Shown: positions 54,001-63,952, numbered from the stretch's first letter. The stretch: 64,000 bases of DNA from Rhizobium halophilum (GCF_021648825.1 NZ_JAKJHS010000003.1:248001-312000), one strand, 5' to 3'. Program-made: numbers and translations. The notes: a model not told the origin generated them from the letters alone.

Positions 54001-55857
54001 AACGGCATGCTGCTGTCGCCGCACATCCGCCTCCTGGCAGCCTTCGACCATCGCGATATCTTCATCGACCCGGATCCCGACACGGCCCGTTCCTTTGCCG
54101 AAAGGGAGAGACTCTTTGGCCTGCCGCGTTCCAGCTGGAAGGACTATGACCGCAGCTGCATGTCAGAAGGCGGAATGATTATCTCACGCACAGAAAAATC
54201 CGTGAAACTGACGCCGCAAGCGATGGCTGCAATCGATATCGACAAGGACGTGGCAACGCCGTTTGAAATCATGGCGGCAATCCTCAAGAGCCCGGTCGAC
54301 CTTCTCTGGTTCGGTGGCATCGGGACCTATATCAAGGCCGCGTCTGAGACTGATGCGGAGGTTGGCGATCGGACAAACGACCCGATCCGCGTCATTGCCA
54401 CCGACGTGCGCGCCAAGGTGATTGGCGAGGGTGCCAATCTGGGTGTCACCCAGAAGGGGCGCATCGCCTATGCGCTGACAGGCGGGCGTCTCAATTCGGA
54501 CGCCATTGATAACTCGGCCGGCGTCAATTCGTCTGACGTTGAGGTGAACATCAAGATCGCCTTCAGTTCAGCGATGCGCTCCGGCCGCCTTACTCGCGAG
54601 AAGCGCAACCAGCTTCTTTCGTCGATGACGGACGAAGTTGCCGCCCTCGTTCTGCGCAACAACTATCTCCAGACGCTCGCGATTTCGCTGACGGAGCGGG
54701 AAGGCGTTGCAAACCGTGAGGAACTGTCCCGGGTCATGTCGGTTCTGGAGGCGCAGGGCCACTTGAACCGTACGGTCGAGACGTTGCCGAGCGACATCGA
54801 GCTCGCCGAGCGTTACCAGGCGGGCAAGCCATTGACCCGTCCAGAGATCGGAGTACTTCTTTCTTACGCCAAGATCACGCTGTTCGACGAGATCTTGGAC
54901 AGCAGCCTGCCGGACGACCCTTACTTCGCCGAGGTGCTGAAGAATTACTTCCCCGCCAAGATGCAAAAATCCTTTGCACCCGACATTGAGGGGCATCGGC
55001 TGCACCGTGAGATCGTCGCCACCGTGTTGGCGAACGAAGTGATCAATCGAGGAGGGCCAGGCTTCGTCCAGGCGATGATTGACGTCACCGGGGCATCACC
55101 GGCGGACGTCGTGAAAGCAGCCTATATTGCGCGCGATGGCTTCGAGCTGCCGCATCTCTGGTCAATGACCGACGGCCTTGATGGCAAGATATCCGGCGAG
55201 ACGCAGAACGACCTCTATGCCAGAATCGGCGACATCTTCGCCGACGCCACGCGCCTGGTGTTGAGGACCCACACCGGTACTGCATCGATCGAGAGCAGCA
55301 CCAAGGCTATTAGGGCGGGAAGCAAGAAGCTCAGGAGTGCGCTCTCGGGCCTCGGCCTCGGCTCGGACCTTCGCGAGCTCGCCATGGAGCTTGAAGCGGC
55401 AGGCGTTCCCGCCGATCTCGCGGCAGAGGTAAGCCGCCTGCCGACCCTGGTCCTCGTGCCGGAACTTCTGATGATTGCCGAAAGCACAGGCTGTGACCTC
55501 GGTCACGTCGCACAGACCTATTTCGCAGCCACCGACACCTTCCGCATCGACCGGCTGCTTTCGCTCGGCGAAGCGATCAGCCCGTCGGACCATTACGAAA
55601 GCGTGGCGCTTGACCGGAACCTGGCACAGATGTCGTCAGCCCGTCGGGATATCGTCTGCTCGGCGCTTACCTCGCATGCCAAGGAGAAGAAGCCTTTGGA
55701 AGCCTGGTATGGTGCCAAGCGCCAGCAGGTGAACCGCCTCGTCAACGAACTCCTCGTCCTCAGCGAATCGACGGACTTCAATCTGGCGAGGCTTTCCGTT
55801 GCCGCGGGCCTTCTAGAGGATCTGGCGGCGCCGGTACCTCAAACATCTACGCCATGA
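51082..55857 (+). CDS. NAD-dependent glutamate dehydrogenase, large (GDH-180 / BNAD) type
   Basis: A 1591-residue enzyme oxidatively deaminating glutamate to 2-oxoglutarate with NAD, a catabolic route. Members of this ~180-kDa class have a long N-terminal regulatory region with ACT-like modules (here about 1-700), the catalytic domain in the middle (KVARGGLRWSDR near 790, VPVGAKGGFVPK near 825) and a helical C-terminal region. The NAD-domain motif SPVDLLWFGGIGTYIKA is clear. ATG 51082 is preferred: AGGAG at 51071-51075 is 6 nt upstream, while ATG 51076 abuts it and 51055 has no site. It may work with proline catabolism (PutA yields glutamate). The UMF1 gene follows after 19 bp. Confidence 0.96.
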   Translation: MARQNPKRDKQIENARKIAAQNSKPFLDPSVLFGRASNDDLENYAPDMLAAAAVYARERLDSWTRIRSSVTLEPVEGVKPEGQAVHVLTVIDRNMPFLFDSVMGEVTANHRDLALAVHPILLLEPGKEPVLRTGDHPGDPSHHVSLIQIHLPPLSASEADNLVARIQYVLDQVHLAITDWRPMLDLLQGAADQLRTSASRRKSDRDEALAFLEWLRDDNFTFLGMREYIYSGKGANATVERSKGRGLGILSDPDVLVLRQGKDAVTTTPEILEFLDGPDFLIVTKANVKSVVHRRAYMDYVGIKRFDADGKVTGELRIVGLFTATAYTHSVTDIPLLRAKTQRVEEQFDFDPNSHSGRMLANTLESYPRDDLFQIEVPTLARFCEQIMELSERPRVRALPRIDHFDRFVSVIVYVPREDYNSQVREKVSDYLAQVYEGHLSAYYPAFPEGGVARVHIIIGRRGGRTPRIPQAKLEEAIRAISTPWEQSFAALADEQIKLSVNKAFQEAFAPEEAYADLQNITACANGESIRIALYTRPEDAADTLRLKIFHQPEHLSLSRRVPLLENLGFRVVSEQTFDIEVEGQDLNPVVLHDMELQLRHQSPFTLEDDAARLQEAFLAAFNGLADNDSFNRLVLLSGLTTREATVLRAYARYLRQAGIVYSQALISDTLARYPAISRAIFHLFQESFDPLLGDKARAKKISGRHEELEKALAGVPSLDDDRIFRRYINAVDATLRTNYFQRTEVGLPRANLAFKFDPKLLDGLPQPRPFREIFVYGTEVEGVHLRFGKVARGGLRWSDRAEDYRTEVLGLVKAQQVKNAVIVPVGAKGGFVPKALPEVGSREEIFVAGREAYKTFIRTLLSITDNIVDGEVVGPENTLRVDGDDPYFVVAADKGTATFSDTANALAQEADFWLDDAFASGGSAGYDHKKMGITARGAWEAVKRHFREMDIDIQTTPFTVAGVGDMSGDVFGNGMLLSPHIRLLAAFDHRDIFIDPDPDTARSFAERERLFGLPRSSWKDYDRSCMSEGGMIISRTEKSVKLTPQAMAAIDIDKDVATPFEIMAAILKSPVDLLWFGGIGTYIKAASETDAEVGDRTNDPIRVIATDVRAKVIGEGANLGVTQKGRIAYALTGGRLNSDAIDNSAGVNSSDVEVNIKIAFSSAMRSGRLTREKRNQLLSSMTDEVAALVLRNNYLQTLAISLTEREGVANREELSRVMSVLEAQGHLNRTVETLPSDIELAERYQAGKPLTRPEIGVLLSYAKITLFDEILDSSLPDDPYFAEVLKNYFPAKMQKSFAPDIEGHRLHREIVATVLANEVINRGGPGFVQAMIDVTGASPADVVKAAYIARDGFELPHLWSMTDGLDGKISGETQNDLYARIGDIFADATRLVLRTHTGTASIESSTKAIRAGSKKLRSALSGLGLGSDLRELAMELEAAGVPADLAAEVSRLPTLVLVPELLMIAESTGCDLGHVAQTYFAATDTFRIDRLLSLGEAISPSDHYESVALDRNLAQMSSARRDIVCSALTSHAKEKKPLEAWYGAKRQQVNRLVNELLVLSESTDFNLARLSVAAGLLEDLAAPVPQTSTP

Positions 55858-55876
55858 TCCGCAGGGGGATGCGCCG

Positions 55877-57274
55877 TTGACGATCCTGACTACGCCAGAT
55901 GCCTCGCCAATGGCCGCCCCGCAGCGTGGCATCTGGGGTTGGATGCTGTTTGACTGGGCCGCGCAACCCTTCTTCACGGTCGTCGTCACCTTCGTGTTTG
56001 GCCCCTATTTCGTCGCCCGCCTGACGGAAGACCCAGTTTCCGCCCAGGCGGCCTGGGGCAATATGGCGACGATCTCGTCGATCGTCATTGCGCTTTTGTC
56101 GCCGGTGCTTGGTTCGATCGCCGATCAGTCCGGCCCTCGCAAACCCTGGATTGCTGCCTTTGCCGCCGTGAAGATCGTCTGCCTGTCTCTGCTCTGGCTG
56201 GCTGCTCCTGGATCGCCGATGATCTGGCCGCTCCTGCTGATGATCTTTGCCTCGATCGCCGCGGAGTTCTCCATCGTCTTCAACGATTCGATGATGCCGC
56301 GCCTGATTGGTCCGGATGACGTCGGCAAGGTCTCTAACACCGCCTGGGGACTAGGCTATCTCGGCGGCATGCTGGTGTTGATCCTGGTGGTGACGCTTCT
56401 GGCCGGCAGGCCGGAAACCGGCCTTACCCTGCTCGGCATAGAACCTCTCTTCGGCCTTAACCCGGCGCAAGGTGAAGACGCCCGCATCGCCGGCCCCATT
56501 GCCGCCGGATGGTACTTCCTGTTCATCCTGCCGATGTTCTTCTTCACGCCGGATGCGGCCAAGGGCCTGCCGATGGCGAAGGCAGTGCGTTCCGGTCTGA
56601 CCGAACTTCGCGGCACCCTTGGGGACCTCAGACAGCGCCGGGGAATCTTGAAATTCCTGGTTGCGCGCATGCTCTATCAGGATGGCGTTAACGGCCTGCT
56701 GATCCTGGGCGGCGCCTTTGCGGCCGGCATGTTCGGCTGGGCGACGATCGAGATCGGGGTCTACGGCATTCTCTTGAACGTGGTCGCGATCTTCGGCTGC
56801 TTCATCGCCGGTCGCCTCGACGTAAGGCTGGGTTCGAAGGCCGTGGTGCTGATCAGCCTGATCCTGCTCCTGACGGCAACGGTCGGGATCATCTCCACCG
56901 GTCCGGGCTTCGTCTTCTTCGGCCTGATGCCGCTCGGGCTGGAGGACAGCGGCGGCCTCTTTGGAACGGCTGCCGAAAAGGCCTATGTCCTGTTCGGCCT
57001 GCTGATCGGCATCGCCTTCGGCCCGGTCCAGGCCTCGTCGCGTTCCTACCTCGCGCGCAGCGTCAGCATTGCCGATGCCGGCCGCTACTTCGGCATCTAT
57101 GCACTGTCCGGCCGGGCGACGAGCTTCATGGCCACGCTGCTGTTTTCGCTTGTCACCTATGCCAGCGGCTCTGCCCGCTTCGGCATGGCAACACTCATCC
57201 TGTTCCTGCTGAGCGGCCTTCTGCTTCTGCTGCGCACGCCCTACCCGGCCAACGCTCCGCCAGCCAGGACCTAG
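55877..57274 (+). CDS. MFS transporter, UMF1 family
   Basis: A 465-residue inner-membrane protein of the UMF1 (unknown major facilitator) family with about 12 hydrophobic helices. The N-terminal [26 protein letters not shown] is the family signature, and [15 protein letters not shown] is the MFS loop 2-3 motif. The substrate is unknown; relatives include fungal Atg22-like amino-acid effluxers, which fits the upstream glutamate dehydrogenase. The start is TTG 55877, supported by AGGGGG 8 nt before; the earlier ATG at 55868 runs straight into a TGA. It overlaps the convergent purH by 4 bases. Placing it in an operon with glutamate dehydrogenase is inferred from the 19-bp gap. Confidence 0.9.
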   Translation: MTILTTPDASPMAAPQRGIWGWMLFDWAAQPFFTVVVTFVFGPYFVARLTEDPVSAQAAWGNMATISSIVIALLSPVLGSIADQSGPRKPWIAAFAAVKIVCLSLLWLAAPGSPMIWPLLLMIFASIAAEFSIVFNDSMMPRLIGPDDVGKVSNTAWGLGYLGGMLVLILVVTLLAGRPETGLTLLGIEPLFGLNPAQGEDARIAGPIAAGWYFLFILPMFFFTPDAAKGLPMAKAVRSGLTELRGTLGDLRQRRGILKFLVARMLYQDGVNGLLILGGAFAAGMFGWATIEIGVYGILLNVVAIFGCFIAGRLDVRLGSKAVVLISLILLLTATVGIISTGPGFVFFGLMPLGLEDSGGLFGTAAEKAYVLFGLLIGIAFGPVQASSRSYLARSVSIADAGRYFGIYALSGRATSFMATLLFSLVTYASGSARFGMATLILFLLSGLLLLLRTPYPANAPPART

Positions 57275-58887
57275 TGGCGGAAGTGCCGCATGCCCGTGAA
57301 CACCATGGCCACGCCATGTTCGTTCGCGGCGTCGATCACCTCTTGGTCGCGCATGGAGCCACCCGGCTGGATCACTGCAGTGGCACCTGCAGCAATGGCT
57401 GAGAGAAGCCCGTCGGCGAAGGGGAAGAAAGCTTCGGACGCAACGGCCGAACCTTTGGTCATCGGCTCGGCCCAGCCCATCGCCTTGGCCGCCTCTTCCG
57501 CCTTGATGGCGGCGATGCGGGCAGAATCGATGCGGCTCATCTGTCCGGCACCGATCCCGGCCGTCTGGCCGTCCTTGGCGTAGACGATCGCGTTCGACTT
57601 CACGTGCTTGGCCACCTTGTAGGCAAATTTCATGTCTTCCAGCTCGCGGTCCGTCGGAGCGCGCGCTGTGACCACCCGCAGGTCAATATCCTCGATCATG
57701 CCGTTGTCGCGCGTCTGCACCAGAAGTCCGCCGGCAACCGTCTTGGCCGTGATGCCGCGCGAACGGGGGTCGGGCAGCCCGCCCGTTTCAAGCAGGCGCA
57801 GGTTCGGCTTCTTCGCGATCACGGCCTTCGCCTCTTCCGAAACCTGCGGCGCTATGATCACTTCGGTGAAGAGCTTTACGATCTCCTCCGCCGTCTCCGC
57901 ATCGAGAAGCTGGTTGAACGCAATGATGCCGCCGAAGGCCGACGTCGAGTCACAGGCAAGCGCCCGCAGATAGGCGTCCTTCAGTGTCGGCCCTGTAGCG
58001 ACGCCGCAGGGATTGGCGTGCTTGATAATCGCGCAGGCTGCGCCTTGGTCTGACGAGAACTCGCCAATCAGTTCGAATGCGCCATCGGTATCGTTGATAT
58101 TGTTGTAGGAGAGCTGCTTGCCCTGCAGGAGCTTTGCCGTTGCGACCCCAGGGCGGTTTTCGCCGGTAACATAGAAGCCGGCTCTCTGATGCGGGTTTTC
58201 GCCGTAGCGCATCTCTTCCCTGAGGATACCGCCAATTGTGCGGTAGTGCGGGATCTCGATGTCGAGCGCTTCGGCAAACCAGTTCGAGATTGCCGCATCG
58301 TAGGCCGCCGTGCGCGCATAGGCTTTAGCGGCGAGCTTCTGCCGGAAGGCGTAAGCCGTCTGGCAGTCATTGGTGCGCAGCGCCTCGATCAGGGCCGGGT
58401 AATCCGTAGGATCTACCACCACCGTCACATAGGCGTGGTTTTTCGCCGACGCGCGGATCATTGCCGGACCGCCGATGTCGATGTTCTCCACCGTGGTGGG
58501 ATAATCGCCGCCGGCCGAGCGAACCTCCTCGAAGGGATAGAGATTGATGACGGCAAGATCGATTCCCTCGATCCCATGCGTCTTCATCGCCTCCACGTGG
58601 TCGGCATCATCGCGAATGGCCAGTAGACCGCCATGGACGTTCGGGTGCAGCGTCTTGACGCGACCGTCCATGATCTCCGGGAATCCAGTAACCTCCGAGA
58701 CGTCCGTGACGTCGAGACCTGCAGCAGCGATCGCCTTGTGCGTGCCACCGGTCGAAAGAAGCCGGACGCCTTGCGCCGAAAGAGCCTGTGCCAATTCGAC
58801 GATACCGGTTTTGTCAGAAACTGACAGCAGCGCGGTGCGGATCTTGATCTGGTCAGGGGCGGGAATCTTCTTGGAAACGACGGCCAT
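57271..58887 (-). CDS. purH: Bifunctional AICAR formyltransferase / IMP cyclohydrolase PurH
   Basis: A 538-residue enzyme for the last two steps of IMP synthesis. The N-terminal MGS-like cyclohydrolase domain has [27 protein letters not shown] and [14 protein letters not shown]. The formyltransferase domain has [18 protein letters not shown] residues, [11 protein letters not shown] and FFPFADGL followed by [16 protein letters not shown]. It is intact and of normal length. AAGGAG lies 7 nt before the ATG. It is the 3' neighbour of the heparinase gene in the same direction and overlaps the opposite UMF1 stop by 4 bases, leaving no room for a terminator between them. Confidence 0.97.
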   Translation of the reverse strand: MAVVSKKIPAPDQIKIRTALLSVSDKTGIVELAQALSAQGVRLLSTGGTHKAIAAAGLDVTDVSEVTGFPEIMDGRVKTLHPNVHGGLLAIRDDADHVEAMKTHGIEGIDLAVINLYPFEEVRSAGGDYPTTVENIDIGGPAMIRASAKNHAYVTVVVDPTDYPALIEALRTNDCQTAYAFRQKLAAKAYARTAAYDAAISNWFAEALDIEIPHYRTIGGILREEMRYGENPHQRAGFYVTGENRPGVATAKLLQGKQLSYNNINDTDGAFELIGEFSSDQGAACAIIKHANPCGVATGPTLKDAYLRALACDSTSAFGGIIAFNQLLDAETAEEIVKLFTEVIIAPQVSEEAKAVIAKKPNLRLLETGGLPDPRSRGITAKTVAGGLLVQTRDNGMIEDIDLRVVTARAPTDRELEDMKFAYKVAKHVKSNAIVYAKDGQTAGIGAGQMSRIDSARIAAIKAEEAAKAMGWAEPMTKGSAVASEAFFPFADGLLSAIAAGATAVIQPGGSMRDQEVIDAANEHGVAMVFTGMRHFRH

Positions 58888-58959
58888 CGGATGCTCCTTG
58901 AAACGGTGCGGCAGGGGCTTTGGCGCCGCGTTAGCACAGCTTCCGGAAGGAAGGAACGC

Positions 58960-60639
58960 CTATTCCATCCGCTTCAACATCCAGCGGATCTCGGAAACCT
59001 CCGGCGGCGAGAAGGCGATGACGATTTGCTGGCTGGAGCGGAAGCCGGAGGCATCGGCAAAGAAGATGTCCTCTTCGATCGTGGGCGTTAGGCCAGGAGC
59101 GCTGAAAGTCCAGGCCTCACCGTCGGCCGCCACCATCAGCACCGTCTCCTCGTCCTGCCGGGAAAGAGTGATCGATGGGTGAATGTGAAATCTCGCTACC
59201 GCCTCTACAGGACGCTGCCCGCGCAGCCCTTCCGGCGAAGAAAGCATGTCGTGGCCCTTAATCTTGTTGCCGCTGTTGTTGAGGCCGATTTGCCGTTCGT
59301 GGACATAGCCAAGGCCGCTGAGATAGCCATCGTGAACCGACCTGAGCCAGTCATTGCCGTGCTGGTCATTGGACCGCTCCACCTCGATGACCGTGGCGCC
59401 GGCGAGAATGCTGGCGCGGCAGAAATACGAACGGATCATCCGGCTTGAGGATGTCTCGTCCACCGTGACGGTCGAATGTGCGGCCGTGGACCGCGCGACA
59501 CGGCGGAACTCACGCGCCGCAAACTTTGGCGAACCGCTGTTCACGATGAAGCGATTACGCCCGGAAGACATCTCGAATGAGAGACAGCCGGCATGGGCGC
59601 GCTGGGAGAGCTCGGCTCTCAGCGGAACGCCCGTATCCACAATGATCGTCGTGCCGCTGGCTGAAAGCCGATGATAACGCGCATGGGGAAGCGATTTGGA
59701 CGGCTGACCGCCGGTCTCGTCATACCGTAGCACTGACATCAGTTCGCTTGCCGGCGTCGACGTCGCGCCATTGAAGAGCGCCAGATCTCCGTCCTGATGG
59801 CGGAAGAAGCGAAGGGCGGGATACATCCGGTCGATCGTCGGGATGAGCTTCGACGGCACATCATGACCAAGATTGATATAGGTCTGGCGTAGCGGCAGAA
59901 GATCAAGCAGCAGATCTAGGATGGCGCGCGGATTTCGCGATACATGCGCTCCGTCGGCCAGGATCTGCCGCTCCAGTTCACGATCCAGCCGCTTTCCCTC
60001 GCGCTTGATGAAGGCGTTGCGGGTGGGCATGGAGACCGAGGCCATGGCAAGAGCGATGCGGATCCGCAACCGCGTCTCGTCCTCCGGCAGCCCACGCACA
60101 ATTCGTCGTAGATAGCGCACCTGATACGTTAGGCTCTTCATGAAGCGCCGGTAGAAACCCGCTTCCGCCCCCTGCAGCACGACGGTTGAGTGGGAGAGCC
60201 AGGCAATCACCCGCTCGGCAACCACATTCGGCTCCCAACCCACGCCCCACGGACGACGGCCATGCAGCGCGATCCAACTCGCAACGATGGAGCGGCAACG
60301 GGCACAAGCGGGCTCCGTGCGCTGCGCCCGGATATGGCGGAGCCAAGCGAAGGAATGCAGCCGCTCCGAGAGCGCTCTTGAGGGGTGTTCTACGGCAAAG
60401 GGCGACAGGCCTTGGGTGTCCAAGGAGGTGCCGGCAAGAGGGAAGCGGCCGAAGCCGATTTCTTCGGCGACAAAAGGGTCCACCGCCCGGAGGTCAGACG
60501 GGGCAACCAAAAGCCGATCGGGCACATGGGATGAAAACGGCGTAAGCGCGAGCCGCAGGCCGGCCGTCCGCCGATAAAAGCGACGGCAGGCCTCCCGCAA
60601 GCCGAACGACATCAGTGTTCGGCGATCCGCGAGCTGCAT
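58960..60639 (-). CDS. Heparinase II/III family protein
   Basis: A 559-residue protein of the heparinase II/III-like polysaccharide lyase family (alginate-lyase-like toroid plus beta-sandwich). Characteristic motifs are the N-terminal WLRHIRAQ and GWEPNVVAERVIAWL region, RRIVRGLPEDETRLRIRIALAMA, and the later GYHRLSASGTTIIVD-like and FEMSSGRNRFIVNSGSP segments. No signal peptide is evident. The substrate is unknown; relatives process uronic-acid polysaccharides. The start is uncertain: ATG 60639 gives a family-like N-terminus, ATG 60612 is an alternative, and GTG 60693 has its ribosome site too close. It lies 100 bp downstream of the rRNA methyltransferase gene and 72 bp upstream of purH. Confidence 0.85.
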   Translation of the reverse strand: MQLADRRTLMSFGLREACRRFYRRTAGLRLALTPFSSHVPDRLLVAPSDLRAVDPFVAEEIGFGRFPLAGTSLDTQGLSPFAVEHPSRALSERLHSFAWLRHIRAQRTEPACARCRSIVASWIALHGRRPWGVGWEPNVVAERVIAWLSHSTVVLQGAEAGFYRRFMKSLTYQVRYLRRIVRGLPEDETRLRIRIALAMASVSMPTRNAFIKREGKRLDRELERQILADGAHVSRNPRAILDLLLDLLPLRQTYINLGHDVPSKLIPTIDRMYPALRFFRHQDGDLALFNGATSTPASELMSVLRYDETGGQPSKSLPHARYHRLSASGTTIIVDTGVPLRAELSQRAHAGCLSFEMSSGRNRFIVNSGSPKFAAREFRRVARSTAAHSTVTVDETSSSRMIRSYFCRASILAGATVIEVERSNDQHGNDWLRSVHDGYLSGLGYVHERQIGLNNSGNKIKGHDMLSSPEGLRGQRPVEAVARFHIHPSITLSRQDEETVLMVAADGEAWTFSAPGLTPTIEEDIFFADASGFRSSQQIVIAFSPPEVSEIRWMLKRME

Positions 60640-60739
60640 TGCCAATTTTGGACACTCCGCGGAATTGAACAACCGCCCCACGAGCGGGCTCACCCTTTAG
60701 CCAATTCGAATACAATCGGTTGTCAGGGTAAAGAAATTC

Positions 60740-62140
60740 TTAGCGGCGCCGGAGCACGCAGGCGAAGAAGCCGTCCATGCCACCGGAGAACCCTTCGCTC
60801 GGCGACAGCATAGCCGGCGTTGTTCGGAACTCGCCCTGTGCCGTGATGGCCTGTTCTAGCCCGGGCCAGAGCGCCACATCGACCGGCACCCGCTCGAGAG
60901 TTGGATCCTCCGCTAAGAGGTCTGCCACCAGATCCTCGCCCTCCAGCGGATCGAGCGAGCAGTTGGAGAAGACAATCAGCCCGCCGGATTTCACCAGCGT
61001 CACCGCATGCCGAAGCATCTTGGCCTGCAGCGCTGCAAGCTTAGCGACGTCCTCCGGCCCCTTGGTCCAGAGGACGTCCGGATGTCGCCTCGTCGTGCCG
61101 GTGGACGAGCAGGGTGCATCGAGCAGCACGCCATCGAGCGGGGGGTCCGGCCGGAAATCGAAGAGATCCCCCTGCACCAGCTCCGCCTTCAAGCCGAGCC
61201 GTTCGAGGTTCTCCTTTAGCCGCGTCATGCGGTTCGCGGATTGCTCAACGGCGATCACCTCGGCGCCCGCAGCAATCAGCTGTGCCGTCTTGCCGCCGGG
61301 CGCGGCGCAAAGGTCGGCGATCCGCTTGCCCCTGATATCGCCGAACAGCTTTGCCGGGATACTGGCCGCCACGTCCTGGACCCACCATGCACCCTGGTCG
61401 AAACCGGGCAGGGACGCGACAGATCCCTCAAAGGAGGGCAGGCGAAGGCTGCCCGTCGGCAGACGCCGTGCCCCCATCGCCTCGGCCCACTGCTCCGGGT
61501 CGCCCTTTGTCGTGACGTCGATCGGCGGCGGCGAAAGCTGCGCCTCTGCGATATCGCGTGCATCATCGGCGCCGTAGGCAGCCGTCAGACGCTCCATGTA
61601 CCAGCCTGGAACCGGCGAAACCTGCGCGATCTGCTGCAGAACCGCTTCCTTCTCCCTCACCAGCCGGCGCAACACGGCATTGACCAGCTTGGCGAACCGC
61701 CGATTGCGCGGATCGCGGTTCGCCTGCTCAACGGCCAGGTCGACGGCAGCATGGGAGGGGATGTCGAGGTAGAGGATCTGCCCGGCGGCCACGCAGAGAA
61801 CGTGGTGGAGCGGGCGAGCGCCCTGCGGCAGCGGCGACTCCAGGAGAGACGCAAGCGCCGCTTCAATGCGCGGCAGGTGGCGCAGCACGCTGAGAAGGAT
61901 GGCGCGGGCGAGGGCGCGATCCTGATCGTGCAACTGCTTATAGGCGGGATTGCCATGAACCGGATCGAGGATCCCGTCCAGCGAGATCTTCCTGTCAACC
62001 ACCGCCGCCAGAAGCTTGGCTGCGGTGGCGCGGACCTCAAGCCCGGCCTTGTCGTCGTGAGCGGGTCGGGCAGGGGCCTTCGGTCGTTTGGCGGATGCTG
62101 TGTGCTTGAACGGCTTCTTGTTCTTTTTAACTTGGTTCAA
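60740..62140 (-). CDS. RsmB/NOP family class I SAM-dependent rRNA methyltransferase
   Basis: A 466-residue RNA (cytosine-5) methyltransferase, probably 16S C967 (RsmB type). A lysine-rich tail ([11 protein letters not shown]) precedes an N-terminal NusB-like RNA-binding domain (about 33-165), followed by the Rossmann methyltransferase with the SAM motif [15 protein letters not shown] (274-288), Cys344 in [15 protein letters not shown] and the nucleophile Cys394 in FSNCSLDP. Both essential Cys are present. The start codon is TTG 62140, overlapping the htpX stop by 4 bases (TTGA), a translational-coupling arrangement; GGGACC is the likely ribosome site. Substrate position is inferred from family only. 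Confidence 0.92.
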   Translation of the reverse strand: MNQVKKNKKPFKHTASAKRPKAPARPAHDDKAGLEVRATAAKLLAAVVDRKISLDGILDPVHGNPAYKQLHDQDRALARAILLSVLRHLPRIEAALASLLESPLPQGARPLHHVLCVAAGQILYLDIPSHAAVDLAVEQANRDPRNRRFAKLVNAVLRRLVREKEAVLQQIAQVSPVPGWYMERLTAAYGADDARDIAEAQLSPPPIDVTTKGDPEQWAEAMGARRLPTGSLRLPSFEGSVASLPGFDQGAWWVQDVAASIPAKLFGDIRGKRIADLCAAPGGKTAQLIAAGAEVIAVEQSANRMTRLKENLERLGLKAELVQGDLFDFRPDPPLDGVLLDAPCSSTGTTRRHPDVLWTKGPEDVAKLAALQAKMLRHAVTLVKSGGLIVFSNCSLDPLEGEDLVADLLAEDPTLERVPVDVALWPGLEQAITAQGEFRTTPAMLSPSEGFSGGMDGFFACVLRRR

Positions 62141-63096
62141 GACCAGGGTCCCTTGCGCGGCTCGGATGGGCCGCGTCCCCAGCCGGTATTAGGAACGGAG
62201 CGCGCGGTGCGCGTGGATTTAGCAGCACGGAAGCCCTGCGTCGACCCGCCGCCGATTTCGCCAGACATCTGCTGCAGGGCGGCGATGCGGTTTTCCGTGT
62301 TTGGATGGGTCGAGAACAGATTATCCATCCGCTCGCCGGACAGCGGATTGATGATGAACATGTGCGCCGTCGCAGGATTGCGCTCCGCGTCATCGTTATG
62401 AATCACCTGCGCGGCACCGGCGATCTTGCCGAGCGCGGAGGCAAGCCACATCGGATTGCCGCAGATTTCCGCGCCCCGCCGGTCGGCGGAGTATTCCCGG
62501 GTCCGGCTGATCGCCATCTGCACAAGCATGGCAGCCAGCGGCGCAACGATCATCGCGACAAGCACGCCGACGAATCCGAGCGGATTGTTGTTGTCGCGAT
62601 TGCCGCCGAAGAAGAAGGCGAAGTTTCCGAGCATGGAGATCGCACCCGCGAGCGTCGCCGTGATCGTCATCGTCAGCGTGTCGCGGTTCTGGATATGCGC
62701 GAGCTCATGCGCCATCACCCCCGCCACCTCCTCCGGCGTCAGCCGCTGGAGAAGTCCCGTGGAGGCCGCGACGGCCGCGTTCTCCGGATTGCGGCCGGTG
62801 GCGAAGGCGTTCGGTTGCGGGTTATCATAGACATAGACCTTCGGCATCGGCAGCCCGGCATTGGCGGAAAGCCGCCGCATCATCTGGTGGAGCTCCGGCG
62901 CATTCGTTTCGTCCACCGGCTGCGCCCGGTAGGCCGACAGCACCATCTTGTCGGAATTCCAGTAGGAGAAGAGGTTCATGCCGGCAGCAAAGACGAGCGC
63001 AATCATCATGCCGGCGCGGCCCCCGATCAGAAATCCGACGCCCATGAACAGGGCCGTCATGAAAGCAAGAAGCATGGCGGTACGAACTGAGTTCAT
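62137..63096 (-). CDS. htpX: Zinc metalloprotease HtpX
   Basis: A 319-residue inner-membrane zinc protease of family M48B for quality control of misfolded membrane proteins. Two N-terminal helices (about 6-24 and 29-46) precede the cytosolic protease domain with HELAH (His130, Glu131, His134) in [14 protein letters not shown]. Two more helices ([32 protein letters not shown]) and [11 protein letters not shown] with the third zinc ligand follow. ATG 63096 is chosen because GGAG is 9 nt upstream; the longer frame to 63159 has no support. It is divergent from the DUF1674 gene and coupled to the downstream methyltransferase through a TTGA overlap. Confidence 0.95.
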   Translation of the reverse strand: MNSVRTAMLLAFMTALFMGVGFLIGGRAGMMIALVFAAGMNLFSYWNSDKMVLSAYRAQPVDETNAPELHQMMRRLSANAGLPMPKVYVYDNPQPNAFATGRNPENAAVAASTGLLQRLTPEEVAGVMAHELAHIQNRDTLTMTITATLAGAISMLGNFAFFFGGNRDNNNPLGFVGVLVAMIVAPLAAMLVQMAISRTREYSADRRGAEICGNPMWLASALGKIAGAAQVIHNDDAERNPATAHMFIINPLSGERMDNLFSTHPNTENRIAALQQMSGEIGGGSTQGFRAAKSTRTARSVPNTGWGRGPSEPRKGPWS

Positions 63097-63192
63097 CGTC
63101 GGTCTCCAAATGGCTTTATTGCCGGAGTTGAACGCCCTATGATGTGGTCTATCGACCATTTCTTTTCAATATTCCGCACGGCGGAGTGAATG

Positions 63193-63411
63193 ATGCAGAA
63201 CCCCGACAACGACAACAGCCACATTGCAGAAGACGAGTCGGCAGCTAAGAAACCGCTTTCGCCGGCGGCCAAACGCGCTCTGGAGGAAGCGGAGCAGCGC
63301 CGGCAGGCCGAAAAGCAACAAGCGATGCCAGCAGAGATAGGAGGTCGCGGCGGCGCCGACCCGGCCCGCTTCGGCGACTGGGAGATCAACGGCCGCGCCA
63401 TCGACTTCTAG
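63193..63411 (+). CDS. DUF1674 protein (SdhAF4-like succinate dehydrogenase assembly factor)
   Basis: A 72-residue protein with a polar, low-complexity N-terminal part (SPAAKRALEEAEQRRQAEK) and the conserved C-terminal motif GGADPARFGDWEINGRAIDF. The eukaryotic homologue SdhAF4 binds flavinated SDHA and promotes complex II assembly. A similar job here is inferred from the motif; no sdh genes are in the window. GGAG at 63183-63186 is 6 nt from ATG 63193 but only 3 nt from ATG 63190, so 63193 is preferred. It is divergent from htpX. Confidence 0.88.
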   Translation: MQNPDNDNSHIAEDESAAKKPLSPAAKRALEEAEQRRQAEKQQAMPAEIGGRGGADPARFGDWEINGRAIDF

Positions 63412-63438
63412 AGGCTGAAAATCCTATTGACTCGTCGC

Positions 63439-63903
63439 ATGAAAAGGAATTTATTCCTCTTCATGCGAATCACGGTCATCCTCATTTCGGTATTTTTCGG
63501 CGCCGGCAATGCGCAAGCCGCCGCACGCGACGAAATCTCCGGTCCCGTAGAGGCCGAAATCCTTCGCGTCATTGACGGCGACACGGTGCTCGTGGAGGCG
63601 CGTCCCTGGCCGCAGCAAAAGGTCGAGGTCTATGTCCGCATTCGCGGCATCGACACGCCGGAGATGAAATCGTCCTGCCAAAGCGAACGCGATGCGGCGC
63701 AGGCGGCGCGTCAGGCGCTGGAGCTTCTCGCAGCGTCATCATCAACCGTGAAGCTCAGCCGAATTAGCGGTGACAAGTATTTTGGTCGCGTCGTGGCGGA
63801 TGTTACTTTGGCCGGAGGCGAGCAGCCGGCAGAGCATTTACTGCTCGCAGGACTTGCAGTGAGCTATGACGGAGGCCGGAAGGCCAAGCAGAACTGCAGA
63901 TAG
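63439..63903 (+). CDS. Secreted thermonuclease family protein (SNase-like)
   Basis: A 154-residue staphylococcal-nuclease-like protein with a signal peptide (MKRNLFLFMRITVILISVFFG, cleavage after AQA near residue 27), so periplasmic or exported. The OB-fold carries VIDGDTV (44-50) and RIRGIDTPEM with Arg69 and Glu75, and YFGRVVAD with Arg117; these correspond to the catalytic Arg, Glu and Arg of SNase. ATG 63439 gives the best signal peptide; TTG 63427 or ATG 63463 are alternatives, and no strong ribosome site marks any. Two Cys (80 and the penultimate Cys153) could form a disulphide. Substrate may be DNA or RNA, unproven. Confidence 0.88.
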   Translation: MKRNLFLFMRITVILISVFFGAGNAQAAARDEISGPVEAEILRVIDGDTVLVEARPWPQQKVEVYVRIRGIDTPEMKSSCQSERDAAQAARQALELLAASSSTVKLSRISGDKYFGRVVADVTLAGGEQPAEHLLLAGLAVSYDGGRKAKQNCR

Positions 63904-63915
63904 CGTGAAGAGATC

Positions 63916-63943
63916 GGGGCCGCCTCCCGTCGGAAGCGGCCCC
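63916..63943. terminator. Terminator hairpin after the thermonuclease gene
   Basis: GGGGCCGCCTCC (63916-63927) pairs with GGAAGCGGCCCC (63932-63943), 11 of 12 pairs, with a 4-nt loop. It lies between two convergent genes and may act on both. Confidence 0.75.
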
Positions 63944-63952
63944 GGAACTCGA

